Below are positions 7,932-20,196 of a DNA stretch of 64,000 nucleotides, piece by piece. Each line of letters opens with the position of its first letter. Position 1 is the stretch's first letter. A model generated the notes under the pieces. It saw only the letters and a list, made by a program, of their open reading frames with translations. It was not told the origin of the DNA and searched no databases. The position numbers and the translations under genes were made by a program. Origin of the DNA: Candidatus Harrysmithiimonas galli (lineage in GTDB: Bacteria > Bacillota > Bacilli > CAJFEE01). The DNA lies in NCBI GenBank assembly GCA_904373265.1, contig CAJFEE010000013.1:1-64000 (forward strand), read 5' to 3'.

Positions 7932-8468
7932 TTATTGCTCCATTTGTCTGGCAAAAAAACTCGCTGCAATCTCAACCGCTTTCTTTTCCGTTTCAGTCAA
8001 TTTATTATCTTTAGACAGCAATATAACTGCACCAATCGGATCTCCACCTGCAACAATTGGACCAATTGCAAATGAGGTGTTACTTTCCTCTATTCCTTCA
8101 ACAAAAGCCGTTGTATCCTCTCCAGTTTGTAGCACAGATGTTCTACCTTCCATAACATTTTCTATGTACGGGCTAATATTTTTTTGATAATAATCTTTTT
8201 TTGAATGACCGATTGCAGCAATATAAGAATCTCGATCACAAATCAAAACCAAATGTCTAAAACTGTCATATAAAGCCTCTGCATATTCCTTAGCAAAATC
8301 ACTTAATTCCCGAATAGGAGAATATTTTTTTAAAATAACTTCTCCTTCTCGATCAACAAAAATTTCCAGTGGGTCACCTTCACGAATACGTAAAGTTCTG
8401 CGAATTTCTTTTGGAACAACTACACGTCCCAAATCATCAATACGTCTCACAATTCCTGTTGCCTTCAT
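7932..8468 (-). CDS. spoVT: Stage V sporulation transcription factor SpoVT
   Basis: A 178-residue AbrB-family regulator. Residues 1-50 form the swapped-hairpin DNA-binding domain (MKATGIVRRIDDLGRVVVPK, then EIRRTLRIREGDPLEIF). The rest is the GAF-like domain typical of SpoVT (CDRDSYIAAIGHSKKDYY, IGPIVAGGDPIGAVILLS). SpoVT acts in the forespore, tuning sigma-G-dependent genes and spore germination. As in Bacillus it follows mfd, but 314 bases separate them, so it probably has its own promoter. I could not identify a sigma-G promoter there. The length matches the family (178 in B. subtilis). Confidence 0.95.
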   Translation of the reverse strand: MKATGIVRRIDDLGRVVVPKEIRRTLRIREGDPLEIFVDREGEVILKKYSPIRELSDFAKEYAEALYDSFRHLVLICDRDSYIAAIGHSKKDYYQKNISPYIENVMEGRTSVLQTGEDTTAFVEGIEESNTSFAIGPIVAGGDPIGAVILLSKDNKLTETEKKAVEIAASFFARQMEQ

Positions 8469-8782
8469 CTAAGTTGCCTCTCTTTCCATAATACAGCTTA
8501 TCTGGGGTGGACCTAGGACAAAAATGTTTTTTGTCAAAGTAAAATCCGGTTAAAACCCATTTTTTCTAAAAATTCTTGATTTAAGAGCCTTCCGCGGAAG
8601 AAATATGTCAAACAAGACCAGCTTTTGTGGTTAATTTGCGTCTCATCCTAGGAAAACAAGCCAAATACGAAGAAACCATTTTTGTTTTTTGTCCCTGCCC
8701 CTTAACCTCATATTTAGTATCTTTCTTCAGAGATAATATATACTTAAAACTTTATCCATAGATTTTGTATAGGTACAAACTT
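8469..8782. other. spoVT-mfd intergenic region
   Basis: These 314 bases presumably contain the spoVT promoter. I see a TTGACA-like hexamer on the minus strand but no -10 box at a fitting distance. No gene is visible. Confidence 0.4.
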
Positions 8783-11700
8783 TTACTGCATTTGAAATAA
8801 CAACATAAAATTCTTGATCTTTTCCAGCCACTGTTCTCTCGGAATTTTTTCCATACTTAGCTCCACTTCCAAAGCATCTTGAACCGGCATAAATTTATAT
8901 TTTTTTCCATAAACTTTATACATTTCTTTATATAAAGTACCCATATCCATTTCTTTTGTAATATTATCTGAAAAACGAAAAACCAAAATATTTTTTCTTT
9001 TTTTAATGGACAACAATCCCAATTGGTAGCCATAAACTTTAATTTCAGCAATTTGTAGCAAATCTCCTACTGGCTTAGGGTACGTTCCAAAACGATCCAT
9101 CAATTCATCTTGAACATCAAATAATTCATCTTTTATTTGAATGGACTGAATTTTTTTGTACATTTCAATTTTTTGTTCATAATCTGGGATATAAACATCA
9201 GGAATATAAGCATCCAATTCTAAATCAATTTGAATCTCTTGTTTTGGCTTCGATTGGTTTGTGACAAGCTTTGCATCAATGGATTCTTTAATCATTTGTG
9301 AAAACAATTCAAATCCAACCGATTCGATAAAACCGTGCTGCTGTGCACCAAGCAATGTGCCAGTTCCACGGATCGCTAAATCCCGCATGGCAATTTTAAA
9401 TCCAGAGCCAAGCTCAGTAAATTCCTTAATGGATTGCAATCGACGCTCAGAGACTTCTGTTAACACTTTGTCCTTTTTATACGTAAAATAAGCATAAGCT
9501 ACTCGATTGGAACGACCAACTCTACCGCGCAACTGATAAAGCTGACTTAGACCCATGCGGTCAGAATCAAATACAATCAATGTGTTTACATTTGGAATAT
9601 CGATGCCTGTCTCAATAATGGTCGTACAAACCAACACATCATACTGTCGATCTAAAAAATCCAGTATCACTGCCTCCAGCTCAGTTTCACTCATTCTTCC
9701 ATGTGCAATACCAACTCTGGCATCCGATACAAGCATTGAAATTTCTTCTGCTTTCAATTCAATATCTTCCACGCGATTATATAAAAAATATACTTGCCCG
9801 TCTCTGGCGATCTCTCTTTCAATGGCTTCACGAATTATTTCACCCTCATACTCAATCACATAAGTTTGAATTGGATATCGATTGGCTGGTGGTGTTTCCA
9901 GTATAGACAAATCACGTATACCAAGCATCGACATATGAAGGGTGCGCGGAATCGGAGTCGCAGAAAGAGTCAGCACGTCAATTATATTTTTCATCTGCTT
10001 AATTTTCTCTTTATGGCGCACACCAAAACGCTGTTCTTCATCAATAATTAACAAGCCTAGATCTTTAAAAACAACATCTTTAGCCAAAATTTTATGTGTG
10101 CCTACCAACATATCCACTGTTCCCTCTTTTAAACCTTTTTTAATCTCTTTAACTTTTTTTGCTGTAACAAAACGATTCAACAATGCAATATTTATCGGAA
10201 ATTCCTGAAAACGTTCAATAATATTTTGATAATGCTGTTGTGCCAAAATTGTTGTTGGAACAAGCATGGCAACCTGCTTTCCATCCATAATCGCTTTAAA
10301 GGCTGCCCGCAGTGCTACTTCTGTTTTCCCATATCCGACATCCCCACAAAGCAGACGATCCATGGGTTGCTCCTTTTCCATATCTGTTTTAATTTCTTCA
10401 ACAGAACGAAGCTGATCATCCGTTTCCTCATATGGAAACAAAGCTTCAAAAGCACGCTGTTGCTCTCCATCTGGTGAAAAGGCATGACCCTTAGCAACTT
10501 GACGGGCTGCATACAACTGAATCAAATCCGCTGCAATATCGGCTGCTTGTGAATAAGCTTTCTTCTTGACTTTTTCCCATGAATTGCCGCCAAGCTTGTA
10601 AATTTTTGGTTCTTTTCCTTCTGTTCCTGTATATTTTTGAACCTGGTCAAACTGATCAATGGGCACATACAACACATCATCCCCCTGATAGGCAATGTGC
10701 AGGTAATCTTTATGAATCCCATCCATTTCAAGTGTACGGATACCTAAAAATTTTCCAACACCATGATTGATATGGACAACATAATCACCAACTTTTAAAT
10801 CCTGATAACTTTGAATCCGTTCTGCATTGGAAATCTTTTGTCGTTTCATTCTTGGTTTTGAATTAAATTTCTTAAATAAATCGGCTTCAGACATCACAAC
10901 AAGCCGCATAGACGGAACTTCAAATCCGTTTTGCAGCTCTCCGATTGCCATATTGATTTTACCCAATACACCTGTTTCATCATCAGATAGAAAATAATAA
11001 TCGATGGAAAAATCTTCTAAAACCGAAGCAACCTTTTGCAATCGATCCTTAGATTTTACAAATAAATAGACAAAGTATTTCCCCTTATTATATCGACTCA
11101 TTTCAGACTTTAACCGATGTAACTGTCCATGATAATCCTGAACTGTTCGACTTGCTATAGAAACCAGATTTTGTGGAGATGTAAGTGCAACACGGGAAAC
11201 AAATGTAGATAAATAAATCATTTGAAAGCGACGAGCACGAACAAGATCTGAAAAAGCATGCCCTAGCATACCTCCATAAAAATATGTACCTTGTTCAATT
11301 TTGGCAACTGTATACTCTTCTGCTTCTCGCTCAAGCCGTAACCCTTGTTCCATCACACGCGGCAACTCATCGGCAAATACAATGACATCTGCTGGCATAT
11401 AATCTAGCAAACTTGCTGGCTTTTCATACAATAAAGCAGCAAATTTAAAAAAATGCGGGATCTCCATATGATTTTCAAAACGATGGATCATTTCATTCAA
11501 AAATAAAATAACCTTTTCTTGCGACTCCTGATTTTTTATTTTTTGTTTATTGATATCAATAAATGACTTTAAGCGCTTTGCTGCATATCGATCAATCTCT
11601 TTTCCACGAAGCCATTCTGTTGCTGGCATAATCATAACTTTATCCAAAGATTGGATGGAGCGCTGAGTCTCTGTATCAAAACTGCGAATGGAATCAATTT

Positions 11701-12298
11701 CTGTATCAAAAAGCTCAATGCGAACAGGATTTTCTTCTGTCAAAGGATAAATATCAATAATTCCTCCACGCATGCAATAGGTACCAGGACTGCTAACAAC
11801 CTCTTCCTTTTCATAACCCATATCTTGTAATCTTTGCAAAAATTGTTGCCAATCCAAATCCATACCAACTTGAATGGGAATATGAAAGTCTTTCCACACT
11901 TCTTTTGGAGGAAGTATTTGAAACAATCCACTGACAGGAACAATCAATACTTTCACATTTTCTTCTATCAATTGCCCGAGTATTTCTATCCTTGCTGCCT
12001 TTAATTCTGGCGATGCAGCCTCTACATCTATCATGCCGATTTCTTCTGCTGGATATAACCACACGCTTTTTTCATCTATCCAATGGATATAATCCTGATA
12101 CAATTTTTGTGCAGACAACAAATTAGCAGTTACAACACATTGTGTACGATTCAGTTTCTCTTGAATACTTGAGAACAAAACTGTTCGACTGCTGCCAACC
12201 AATCCACTGATCAGTTGTTCCTTTAAACCACTTTGCAAGCCTTGTATTACATCCTGCACCTCTTTATTTTTCTCATAGAATGTGAATAGTTGTTTCAA
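8783..12298 (-). CDS. mfd: Transcription-repair coupling factor Mfd
   Basis: A 1171-residue ATP-driven DNA translocase that displaces RNA polymerase stalled at lesions and recruits UvrA. The N-terminal third is the UvrB-like module ([18 protein letters not shown]). Around residues 500-575 lies the CarD-like RNA polymerase-binding domain ([16 protein letters not shown]). The helicase core has Walker [17 protein letters not shown] and the DEEQ box ([12 protein letters not shown]). The C-terminal TRCF domain is complete. The length matches the family (1177 in B. subtilis). It follows pth with a 139-base gap. The fin gene that separates pth and mfd in B. subtilis is absent. Confidence 0.97.
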   Translation of the reverse strand: MKQLFTFYEKNKEVQDVIQGLQSGLKEQLISGLVGSSRTVLFSSIQEKLNRTQCVVTANLLSAQKLYQDYIHWIDEKSVWLYPAEEIGMIDVEAASPELKAARIEILGQLIEENVKVLIVPVSGLFQILPPKEVWKDFHIPIQVGMDLDWQQFLQRLQDMGYEKEEVVSSPGTYCMRGGIIDIYPLTEENPVRIELFDTEIDSIRSFDTETQRSIQSLDKVMIMPATEWLRGKEIDRYAAKRLKSFIDINKQKIKNQESQEKVILFLNEMIHRFENHMEIPHFFKFAALLYEKPASLLDYMPADVIVFADELPRVMEQGLRLEREAEEYTVAKIEQGTYFYGGMLGHAFSDLVRARRFQMIYLSTFVSRVALTSPQNLVSIASRTVQDYHGQLHRLKSEMSRYNKGKYFVYLFVKSKDRLQKVASVLEDFSIDYYFLSDDETGVLGKINMAIGELQNGFEVPSMRLVVMSEADLFKKFNSKPRMKRQKISNAERIQSYQDLKVGDYVVHINHGVGKFLGIRTLEMDGIHKDYLHIAYQGDDVLYVPIDQFDQVQKYTGTEGKEPKIYKLGGNSWEKVKKKAYSQAADIAADLIQLYAARQVAKGHAFSPDGEQQRAFEALFPYEETDDQLRSVEEIKTDMEKEQPMDRLLCGDVGYGKTEVALRAAFKAIMDGKQVAMLVPTTILAQQHYQNIIERFQEFPINIALLNRFVTAKKVKEIKKGLKEGTVDMLVGTHKILAKDVVFKDLGLLIIDEEQRFGVRHKEKIKQMKNIIDVLTLSATPIPRTLHMSMLGIRDLSILETPPANRYPIQTYVIEYEGEIIREAIEREIARDGQVYFLYNRVEDIELKAEEISMLVSDARVGIAHGRMSETELEAVILDFLDRQYDVLVCTTIIETGIDIPNVNTLIVFDSDRMGLSQLYQLRGRVGRSNRVAYAYFTYKKDKVLTEVSERRLQSIKEFTELGSGFKIAMRDLAIRGTGTLLGAQQHGFIESVGFELFSQMIKESIDAKLVTNQSKPKQEIQIDLELDAYIPDVYIPDYEQKIEMYKKIQSIQIKDELFDVQDELMDRFGTYPKPVGDLLQIAEIKVYGYQLGLLSIKKRKNILVFRFSDNITKEMDMGTLYKEMYKVYGKKYKFMPVQDALEVELSMEKIPREQWLEKIKNFMLLFQMQ

Positions 12299-12437
12299 AA
12301 ATATGCCCCCCTTTTTAAAAAAGCATGATACAGCGAAAAAAGCCTTGACTCAAACGGTCAAAGCAAAATCATTCATGATTATTTATTTTTTATGGTATAT
12401 ATTCGATACAAAATGATCGTTTCCCTTCCTCATATTT

Positions 12438-13007
12438 TTATGCCCGTTTCTGATTATAAATATTCATCACATCTGAAAAAGTTTTTTTCTCCAGATCTTC
12501 AATGGCTTGGACACAACGATCAATCACCTGACCTACATCAGCCTTTTCTTTTAAATCAAATGGGGAAAGTACATAATCCACAATCGTTCCAACAGTAGGT
12601 CTGCCAATCCCAATGCGAATTCGGCAAAAATCTTGATTGCCAATATGCAAAATAACAGATTTGATTCCATTGTGCCCGCCAGAGCTTCCAGTCTCCCGCA
12701 ATCTCAATCGCCCCAATGGGGTATCCAAATCATCATAAAGAACTAGGATTTCATCTTTTTGGATTTTAAAATAATCCATAAACGGACGAATACATTCCCC
12801 TGATAAATTCATATAGGTTTGTGGCTTTAACAAATAAACTTTTTCTTGATCGCATACATATGTAGCATATTCTCCATTAAATTTTTTTTGAAAGGAGGAA
12901 ATGCCTTTTGCTTTTGCCAATGCATCAACTGCCATAAACCCAACATTATGTCTTGTTTCTACATATTTGTCTCCAGGGTTACCTAGCCCAATAATTAACT
13001 TAATCAA
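12438..13007 (-). CDS. pth: Peptidyl-tRNA hydrolase
   Basis: A 189-residue enzyme that cleaves peptidyl-tRNA released by stalled ribosomes so the tRNA can be recycled. The N-terminus IIGLGNPGDKYVETRHNVGF carries the catalytic histidine (residue 20). Conserved YDDLDTPLGRLRLR and SSGGHNGIKSV segments are present. The length matches the bacterial family. It lies downstream of prs, from which a strong hairpin separates it. Confidence 0.97.
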   Translation of the reverse strand: MIKLIIGLGNPGDKYVETRHNVGFMAVDALAKAKGISSFQKKFNGEYATYVCDQEKVYLLKPQTYMNLSGECIRPFMDYFKIQKDEILVLYDDLDTPLGRLRLRETGSSGGHNGIKSVILHIGNQDFCRIRIGIGRPTVGTIVDYVLSPFDLKEKADVGQVIDRCVQAIEDLEKKTFSDVMNIYNQKRA

Positions 13008-13040
13008 CTCAAAACCACACCCCCATAAAATTCTATCTCA

Positions 13041-13077
13041 TTGTAAAAGCGCAGCTTTGTAAACTGCGCTTTTACAA
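13041..13077 (-). terminator. Strong hairpin between prs and pth
   Basis: A perfect 14-base inverted repeat (ttgtaaaagcgcag, 9-base loop, ctgcgcttttacaa). It fits a terminator or attenuator after prs, although no long T run follows the stem. Confidence 0.65.
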
Positions 13078-13089
13078 TACATGTCTCAA

Positions 13090-14043
13090 TCAATTAAACA
13101 GGCTGCTTACCGAGCGGTCTTCATATACACATACAATCGCCTCACCAATTAAAGGTGCAACAGAAAGTTCTACAATTTTATCAATTTTTTTCTCTTCTGG
13201 CAATGCGATTGTATTTGTTACAACAAGCTGCTCAATTTCAGATTTTTGAATTCTTTCAATTGCTGGACCAGATAAAACAGGATGTGTACAGCAAGCAAAC
13301 ACACGCTTTGCCCCATAATCTTTCAACGCTTTGGCAGCCAATGTAATCGTACCTGCCGTATCGATAATGTCATCAATCAAAATACAAGTTTTTCCCTCTA
13401 CATTGCCGACAATATTCATCACTTCAGCAACATTTGGACGTGGTCGACGCTTATCAATAATCGCAATTGGTGCTTTTAAGCGATCTGCCATTTTACGTGC
13501 TCTTGTAACTCCACCGTGATCTGGTGAAACCACAACAATATCCTTAAAATCTTTAGATTGAAAAAACTGTGTCAAAATGGGCACTGCTACCAAATGGTCA
13601 ATCGGAATATCAAAAAATCCTTGAATTTGTGGTGCATGCAAATCCAGTGCTATAATCCGTGTCGCTCCAGCCGTAACCAATAAATTCGCAACAAGTTTGG
13701 ATGTAATCGGCTCACGTGAACGTGCCTTTCGATCCTGACGTGCATAACCATAATATGGAATAACAATATTAATATTTCTTGCTGATGCCCGTTTTAATGC
13801 ATCAATCATAATCAACAATTCCATTAGATGCTCATTAACTGGTGCACTTGTTGATTGAATCAAAAATACTTCACATCCACGAATACTTTCTTCGATATTG
13901 ATTTGAATTTCCCCATCACTAAACTGTGCAACTGTACATCTCCCCAATTCAACACCTACACTTTGTGCAACAGCCTCTGCCAATTTTTTGTTCGAATTCA
14001 GTGAGAAAATTTTTAAATTTGACCCCGCATAATTGTGACCCAT
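13090..14043 (-). CDS. prs: Ribose-phosphate pyrophosphokinase
   Basis: A 317-residue PRPP synthetase that transfers pyrophosphate from ATP to ribose 5-phosphate, supplying purine, pyrimidine, histidine and NAD synthesis. It shows the flexible-loop signature [20 protein letters not shown] and the PRPP-binding [14 protein letters not shown]. Of two candidate starts I choose the ATG giving MGHNY, which has GGAGG seven bases upstream and fits the usual length. It follows glmU closely, as in Bacillus. Confidence 0.97.
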   Translation of the reverse strand: MGHNYAGSNLKIFSLNSNKKLAEAVAQSVGVELGRCTVAQFSDGEIQINIEESIRGCEVFLIQSTSAPVNEHLMELLIMIDALKRASARNINIVIPYYGYARQDRKARSREPITSKLVANLLVTAGATRIIALDLHAPQIQGFFDIPIDHLVAVPILTQFFQSKDFKDIVVVSPDHGGVTRARKMADRLKAPIAIIDKRRPRPNVAEVMNIVGNVEGKTCILIDDIIDTAGTITLAAKALKDYGAKRVFACCTHPVLSGPAIERIQKSEIEQLVVTNTIALPEEKKIDKIVELSVAPLIGEAIVCVYEDRSVSSLFN

Positions 14044-14079
14044 AATTGCCTCCACTTTCTGTCTTTATATTTTATATTT

Positions 14080-15432
14080 TTATTTCATATAACCTGGCTT
14101 GTCTACTTGTGGTATACGTGCAATTGTCAATGATTTTTCTGGCACATCACTTGTAACTGTTGTACCTGCTGCAACAAATGCTCCCTCTCCAATGGTCACC
14201 GGTGCAATCAAATTTGAATTGCAACCGATAAAAACATTATCTTGAACCACGGTTTTAAATTTATTTTTGCCATCATAGTTTACTGTAATAGAACCGCAAC
14301 CGATATTCACATTTTTGCCAATTTCGCTATCACCAATATAGCTTAAATGGGATACCTTGCTTCCATATTCTAAAGAAGATGCCTTAATCTCAACGAAATT
14401 CCCAATTTTAATTGTATCAGCCAATATACTTTTTGGACGAAGATGTGCAAACGGACCAATTTGCACCTGTTCTCCTACTTTGCTGTCATAACATGCCGAA
14501 TGTTTAATAACACTGTAGCTCCCAATTTTACAATCAACAATTTCAGTATTCGGACCAATAACACAATCCTTACCAATTTCAGTTTGTCCAGTTAGTACAC
14601 AACCTGGTTGAATCACTGTATCTTCTCCAATTGAAACATCCGCACCAATTACAGTTTGTTGCGGATTTATAATGGTTACACCGTTATGCATATGTCTATG
14701 TAAAATACGCGCTTGCATAATTTGTTCGGCTTTTGACAAAGCTATACGGTCATTTACACCTAATGTCTCATAAAAATCCTCAGCGATATATGCAGCAATC
14801 GGCAATTGATCAGCTTTCATCAATTCAATAACATCTGGTAAATAATATTCTCCTTGTGTATTTTCATTTTTTACACTTTTTAAATATTTGAATAATAATT
14901 GATTATCAAAACAATATATACCTGTATTGATTTCCCGAATTGCTCTTTCTTCTGAATTGGCATCTTTATGTTCTACAATTTTTTTAACCAAACCTTCTTG
15001 AGTTCGAATCACTCTACCGTAGCCTGTCGGATCTTTTGCTATGGCGGTTAAAACTGTTGCCTTTGCTTGATTTCTAATATGGAGATCTCTAAGCTTGCTC
15101 ATAGTTTCACTTGTAATCAACGGTGTATCTCCGCATACCACAAATGTAATTCCTTCCAAACATCCGAGTACTTCTTCTGCCTGTAGCACAGCATGCGCCG
15201 TACCGAGTTGATTCTCTTGTAACACAAATAAGGAACGTGTACCTAAGGCATCTTTAACTTGTTCTGCTCCACAGCCAACAATGGTTACAATCGGGTGTGC
15301 CTGCAATGCTTCTGTTTGTTCCAAAACATGTTTTACCATCGGCTTTCCGCATACTGGATGTAATACTTTATACAGTTTCGATTTCATTCGTGTACCCTGT
15401 CCTGCAGCCAATATGATTGCATAGGTTTGCAT
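14080..15432 (-). CDS. glmU: Bifunctional UDP-GlcNAc synthesis enzyme GlmU
   Basis: A 450-residue enzyme making UDP-N-acetylglucosamine for peptidoglycan. The N-terminal uridyltransferase begins [20 protein letters not shown]. The C-terminal left-handed beta-helix acetyltransferase shows hexapeptide repeats ([37 protein letters not shown]). An upstream extension is open, but the ATG at 15432 has AGGAGG six bases before it and matches homologues. It lies upstream of prs, the conserved gcaD-prs order. Confidence 0.97.
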   Translation of the reverse strand: MQTYAIILAAGQGTRMKSKLYKVLHPVCGKPMVKHVLEQTEALQAHPIVTIVGCGAEQVKDALGTRSLFVLQENQLGTAHAVLQAEEVLGCLEGITFVVCGDTPLITSETMSKLRDLHIRNQAKATVLTAIAKDPTGYGRVIRTQEGLVKKIVEHKDANSEERAIREINTGIYCFDNQLLFKYLKSVKNENTQGEYYLPDVIELMKADQLPIAAYIAEDFYETLGVNDRIALSKAEQIMQARILHRHMHNGVTIINPQQTVIGADVSIGEDTVIQPGCVLTGQTEIGKDCVIGPNTEIVDCKIGSYSVIKHSACYDSKVGEQVQIGPFAHLRPKSILADTIKIGNFVEIKASSLEYGSKVSHLSYIGDSEIGKNVNIGCGSITVNYDGKNKFKTVVQDNVFIGCNSNLIAPVTIGEGAFVAAGTTVTSDVPEKSLTIARIPQVDKPGYMK

Positions 15433-15474
15433 GCTTTGCCTCCTGATCATAAAAATAAAAAATTTTTTATTCAC

Positions 15475-15720
15475 TCATTAAAAATATATATGAAAAGCCT
15501 CGAATATTCAAGTTTCCTTTTATATTTCTTTTTGCTTTTAACAAGAAAAAAAAATATAATCAAAATATTACTTCTAAACATTTTAATATGTTAATTTATT
15601 TTATATGAAAATATTTTTATAACAAAGTATATTTTGATATATTGTTTTTTGTGATGGAGAGAAAAATCAACAATTGATTATAGCATAAAGATAGACGCTT
15701 CTTATTGTCCATACAACAGA
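15475..15720. other. glmU-spoVG intergenic region
   Basis: Very AT-rich and without a gene. It should hold the glmU promoter; I see no clear pair of boxes. Confidence 0.4.
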
Positions 15721-15760
15721 AAAAAGCACAGAGAAATACTCTATAATACTCTGCGCTTTC
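15721..15760 (-). terminator. Terminator after spoVG
   Basis: A hairpin with arms aaagcacagag and ctctgcgcttt, one mismatch (an A-C opposition), followed by T residues on the minus strand, 43 bases past the spoVG stop. Confidence 0.75.
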
Positions 15761-15802
15761 ACAATCAACCTTTTCATATTATGGACTTTCATCCATTTTG
15801 AA

Positions 15803-16093
15803 TTAAGAAACACCTACTTCTTCCAGTTTCTCTTCTCCTTCTTCCATACCGTTGTACTCGTCCAAAACAGCTTTTTGAATTTTTGCTCGTGTCAATGAGT
15901 TAATCGGGTGAGCAATATCACGGAACTCCCCATCCGGTGTTCTTTTACTAGGCATAGCCACAAACAGCCCTGTATTCCCATCAATTACACGAATATCATG
16001 AATAACAAATTCATGATCAAAAGTAATAGACGCAATTGCGCGCATACGCCCTTCTGTACTTACACGTCGTAGTCTTACATCTGTCACTTCCAT
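15803..16093 (-). CDS. spoVG: SpoVG, RNA-binding regulator of sporulation and septation
   Basis: A 96-residue SpoVG protein: [11 protein letters not shown], then [19 protein letters not shown] and [20 protein letters not shown]. Family members bind RNA and affect asymmetric septation, cortex formation and many virulence or metabolic genes. The reading frame stays open 20 codons further upstream, but the chosen ATG has AAGGTGGTG before it and gives the family length (97 in B. subtilis). It keeps its place between purR and glmU; yabJ, which lies there in B. subtilis, is missing. Confidence 0.96.
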   Translation of the reverse strand: MEVTDVRLRRVSTEGRMRAIASITFDHEFVIHDIRVIDGNTGLFVAMPSKRTPDGEFRDIAHPINSLTRAKIQKAVLDEYNGMEEGEEKLEEVGVS

Positions 16094-16227
16094 TTTGTTC
16101 ACCACCTTAAAATTATAACCTACATCATTTAATATACGATAAATTTTTTCCAATTCCTTCCTTATTTTGCAAAAAATTTTGTTTTGATGAGAAAAGTTTC
16201 TATTTTTACTGACAGGCTTTCTAGATT

Positions 16228-17046
16228 TTAATTTTTTACGTATTTTCCTATATTCCCATATGATAAAATGGGTTTCTTGCCCTCTCTTACTTTTTCATTA
16301 TATTTAAGTAGGGAAACATAGTCCTCTTGAATTCTCGGATGACCAGAGGACTCAATAAATACACCGATTCCAGCAAGCGTCGCTTCAAACTCTTGAACCA
16401 TTTGAACCATTCCACGAATTGTTCCGCCTACCTTTAATAAATCGTCAATAACAAGTACACGCTGCCCTTTTTTTAGTGCCTGCCTAGAAAGCCCCATCGA
16501 GTACAAGGTATTTTTTGAACCAGACTCATAATGGATTGTCACCATGGAACCTTCTGTGATTTCCAATGACTGCCGGACACAAATCACAGGAACATTGATA
16601 AATGAAGCAATGGAATATGCAATGGGAATTCCCTTTGTTGCAATGGTCATAATGACATCAATTTGTTCATCCTGAAATGCACTTGCCAAAGCACTGCCAA
16701 TGGTTCGAACATGATGTGGTGAACCTATAATATCAGAAATATATAGATATCCACCTGGTAACAGACGATCTTTTGCATGAATCTCTGCAATTAATTGATC
16801 TAAATTTTTTTCAATCATTTGCTTGGAATCTCGTGGTATAAATACAACACCACCGGTTACACCTGATATTGTAATTAATTGTCCAATATTTTCCTGCTCA
16901 TAATATTTCTTTAAAATGGCTAAATCTTCACTGATTGATGATTTTGCTGCCTTAAATCTTTCTGAAAAATAAGTAAGAGAGGTACGTACATTGGGATGAT
17001 TATTAAAATAAATGGTTAAATCAATAAGTCTAGACGAACGCTTCAT
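16228..17046 (-). CDS. purR: Purine operon repressor PurR
   Basis: A 272-residue repressor that senses PRPP and controls purine genes in Firmicutes. The first about 70 residues form the winged-helix DNA-binding domain ([18 protein letters not shown]). The rest is a phosphoribosyltransferase-type effector domain with the PRPP motif [13 protein letters not shown]. Length and motifs match the B. subtilis protein (285). I saw no clear PurR box near purA or guaB. Confidence 0.96.
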   Translation of the reverse strand: MKRSSRLIDLTIYFNNHPNVRTSLTYFSERFKAAKSSISEDLAILKKYYEQENIGQLITISGVTGGVVFIPRDSKQMIEKNLDQLIAEIHAKDRLLPGGYLYISDIIGSPHHVRTIGSALASAFQDEQIDVIMTIATKGIPIAYSIASFINVPVICVRQSLEITEGSMVTIHYESGSKNTLYSMGLSRQALKKGQRVLVIDDLLKVGGTIRGMVQMVQEFEATLAGIGVFIESSGHPRIQEDYVSLLKYNEKVREGKKPILSYGNIGKYVKN

Positions 17047-17245
17047 ATCTTTTCCCCTTCCTGCTTCAATTCGTCTTAATGGTAATCCAGTCTTTCAAAA
17101 AATCAACGGAATCTTAACATCATACATGACCCAGACATTTTTTATAAGCATGTCCACATATATAGAATCCAACGCTTCATCAAAATCATATATGTTCCCA
17201 AATCGTAACCATAAAAATTTTTCCAAATTAAATCCATAAAATTTT

Positions 17246-18115
17246 TTATTGATTTATACATTGTCCAATACTTCGGACTGCATAAACCGTATGACAAAAT
17301 CCTTTTAAACCATTGTATAGACGATTTAATCTTGAATCATGCTGAACCAATGCAAACACAGTTGGACCAGAACCACTCATTAAAACTGCATCCGCACCAA
17401 ATTGAAGCATACGTTCTTTTAAATGTATAATTTCTGGACATTTTTTTTCTGTTACACTTTCCAGTACATTTCCTAAGCGGCTGCATACACCTTCATAGTT
17501 TCCTTTTTGAATGGCTGCAATCATTCCCTTTACATCCGGATGACAAATCTCATTTAATTTCAAATTTCGATAAACATCTGCTGTAGATATGCCGATTTCT
17601 GGTTTGGCTAAAACAACCCAACAAGATGGGATGGGGGGTAACTTTGTCAAAATCTCGCCACGACCCGTTGCCAAAGCAGTTCCACCCCGAATACAAAATG
17701 GTACATCTGACCCGATTTTTTCACCGATTGCTGCCAGCTCTTTATCCTGCAAATTTAAATTCCATAAACGATTTAGTCCCCGTAAAGTGGCCGCTGCATC
17801 ACTGCTACCACCAGCCAAGCCTGCTGCTACAGGTATCGTCTTTTCAATTTGAATTTGCACCCCTTTTGTAATTCCATATGTATTTTTTAATAAAAGGGCA
17901 GCCTGGTAGGCAAGATTTTTTGAACCATTTGGAACAAAGCGATCTTGAGAAGTAACCCGTATAGATGAATCTGACGTTTCCTCAATGTAAATCCGATCAA
18001 CCAAATCTACCATCGTCATAATCATTTCCACTTCATGATAACCATCCGGACGTTTATAACGTACATCCAAAGCCAAATTAATTTTGGCAGGTGCTTTCTC
18101 TACTAACTTTTTCAT
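17246..18115 (-). CDS. ispE: 4-diphosphocytidyl-2-C-methyl-D-erythritol kinase
   Basis: A 289-residue GHMP kinase of the MEP pathway for isoprenoid precursors. It starts [20 protein letters not shown] and has the ATP-binding glycine-rich loop [20 protein letters not shown] and the C-terminal [13 protein letters not shown]. The length is typical. It is the first recognisable gene of the ispE-to-spoVT block on this arm; upstream is a 2 kb gene-poor stretch. Confidence 0.96.
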   Translation of the reverse strand: MKKLVEKAPAKINLALDVRYKRPDGYHEVEMIMTMVDLVDRIYIEETSDSSIRVTSQDRFVPNGSKNLAYQAALLLKNTYGITKGVQIQIEKTIPVAAGLAGGSSDAAATLRGLNRLWNLNLQDKELAAIGEKIGSDVPFCIRGGTALATGRGEILTKLPPIPSCWVVLAKPEIGISTADVYRNLKLNEICHPDVKGMIAAIQKGNYEGVCSRLGNVLESVTEKKCPEIIHLKERMLQFGADAVLMSGSGPTVFALVQHDSRLNRLYNGLKGFCHTVYAVRSIGQCINQ

Positions 18116-18214
18116 GATGAAACCCTTTCTTTTCCATTGTTTATTGCTATTATTGTATCATATTGTCCCATATTTGATGAACATCAGATGTTTTTCTGAT
18201 ATAGATAGATAAAA

Positions 18215-18249
18215 AAAGTATAGACGGAAAATTCCCTGCTCTATACTTT
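18215..18249 (-). terminator. Orphan terminator upstream of ispE
   Basis: Arms aaagtataga (18215-18224) and tctatacttt (18240-18249) pair perfectly. The minus strand continues with a run of T. It should end a minus-strand transcript arriving from beyond 18250, yet no recognisable gene lies there. Confidence 0.65.
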
Positions 18250-20196
18250 CGATTGGGATATACATTTCTAAATGAATACAAAATGAAAATGAATCAAAAC
18301 ATCAAGCAAAATAGCTATGCAAAAAACCGTTGATTCTTTTGCCTAGCTGACAAGCTATATGATACGATTTCCATAAGTAGGAAAATCCAGAACAAAAAAG
18401 CTCTTTTTGCAAAAAATTGAATCAAAATAAAACGGGTGGAACATTTCGCAATAAAACTTCCAAAGAAAATAAACCAAATACAAAGAAATCACCCTCAGGT
18501 TTTATTGCAGTTTCTTTTTTACACAAAATAAACTTGCAATAAAGAGCCGCACTGTAGACAAATGATTACAACCCAGAATATGATTAAAATCAGATGAATT
18601 ATAAAGATATCCCACAATCATCCACTTTCCGGAAACAAAGATATGGTTAGTAATAACAAGCTTCGCTAGAAAATGCCTTTGTCTATAGTCTAACACTTCT
18701 AACAACAAATCTACCAGGACATTTAAATTTTTCAACCAATTTCTCTTTTAACTCTATCATTCCAGGTGAATTCACATATTTTATAAAGTTCTTAACCATT
18801 GCTTCAATTACTTTAAATATGGAGTATTCAATAAAGTTTGAATATTTGGCCTGTCAACATTCAATGAATTGTTAATCCACCATAAGCAACTCACTCTTTT
18901 ATTTTTATATCAGTACCCAATCAGGCAATGAGAAATTCCTTATATTCTATTAGCCATGACAAATATTTAAGAACCTCTCTTTATTCCTAATCTTTTTTTC
19001 AAAATTACTAGATATTAACATAATGATTAAAAATACAATTAAATCTTATTTTCCCATATATTTCTATTTCAAAAAACTATTTAAAATAAAAATTCTGTAT
19101 TTGGAGAATAATAAATAATTATGTTATCACCTAAAAACTTAAGTTAGATGAAATGAAGAAAATTTCATATAGATTCCTTCAAAATTAAATTGAATTGTAT
19201 CTTTATTCTATCTATCATTCCAATAGCTGAGGGTATCTTTATCATACCATTACAAAATAAAATATATCTAGATAAGATTTATTTTCATATAGAATATATA
19301 CACCAAAATCCATAATGTTTAATTAAATATTTAAAAATATATATTATATTAAAAGGAAAATATAATGAATGAGTAGGTAACCCAAAAGACCAAACATCTA
19401 CTAAAATAATCGTCTGTATACAACTGGTATAATTGCGTCACGAAAAACATTTGTTTCGTAAAATTTGTATGCAAAAGTACATATACAAATTATAATTATG
19501 CAATTCATATTGCATAAAATCGTTATACGTAATTATTATCTAATTTCATTCAGTAAATATTAAAATTATAAATATTTTTATCCTAAAACACATCGGCTTT
19601 GCTTGAATTTTTCAATCTCTTTGTGTTTTTCAGATGAAACTCCATTCTAAGATGATTGCATTCCTCCAACTTTCACACCATTTTTATTCAATCACCTGGT
19701 TCATTAAGAAATCTATAATTTAACACTCTGTATCGGTATTTCATTACTTAAAATCCTCCAGAATCCTTTTTACCAGCCATGACCCTTACATTTATCCAAC
19801 TCTTGACAATTTGAACCATCTCTATATCAAATATCTTTTTATAGAACAATCGGCATACTGAAACCCTCTGCCACTATAAAAGGTAAGCTGTGTATCAAAA
19901 GATTCTTATAAGACTAGAAGATATACTTTTCTATTTTCTCACTTGGCATAACTTAAAAAAAGATCTAAAAAAATGTTTGTAACATACTTATGCTGGTATA
20001 TGACATATACATACCGCCTATCTATATGCATAGAAGCAAGAGTCTTCTTGTCTTACTATTAAGAAATAAAAAGATAGTGAAAGGCTACGAAAAAATAACC
20101 ATTTACCTTTAACAAAAAAAGATCAGCAGTCCAATGAAAAACACATGAACTTGCTAATCTTCAAATCAGGTTAGAACGTTTTTTATCAAACAAACT
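18250..20196. other. About 2 kb gene-poor junction region
   Basis: I see no convincing coding frame, tRNA or other RNA gene. A 77-residue minus-strand frame at 18502-18735 resembles nothing I know and is probably chance. The stretch 19600-19950 has a more even base composition than its surroundings and could be decayed coding sequence. It marks the border between ispE and the purA/deacetylase side, which are not neighbours in Bacillus. Confidence 0.5.

Noticed and set aside
16094-16227. Sigma-H promoter before spoVG
   Set aside because: AGGAATT resembles a -35, but no GAAT-type -10 lies at the right distance.
18502-18735. 77-residue minus-strand frame near the orphan terminator
   Set aside because: No recognisable family, no good ribosome binding site and unusual composition; probably chance.
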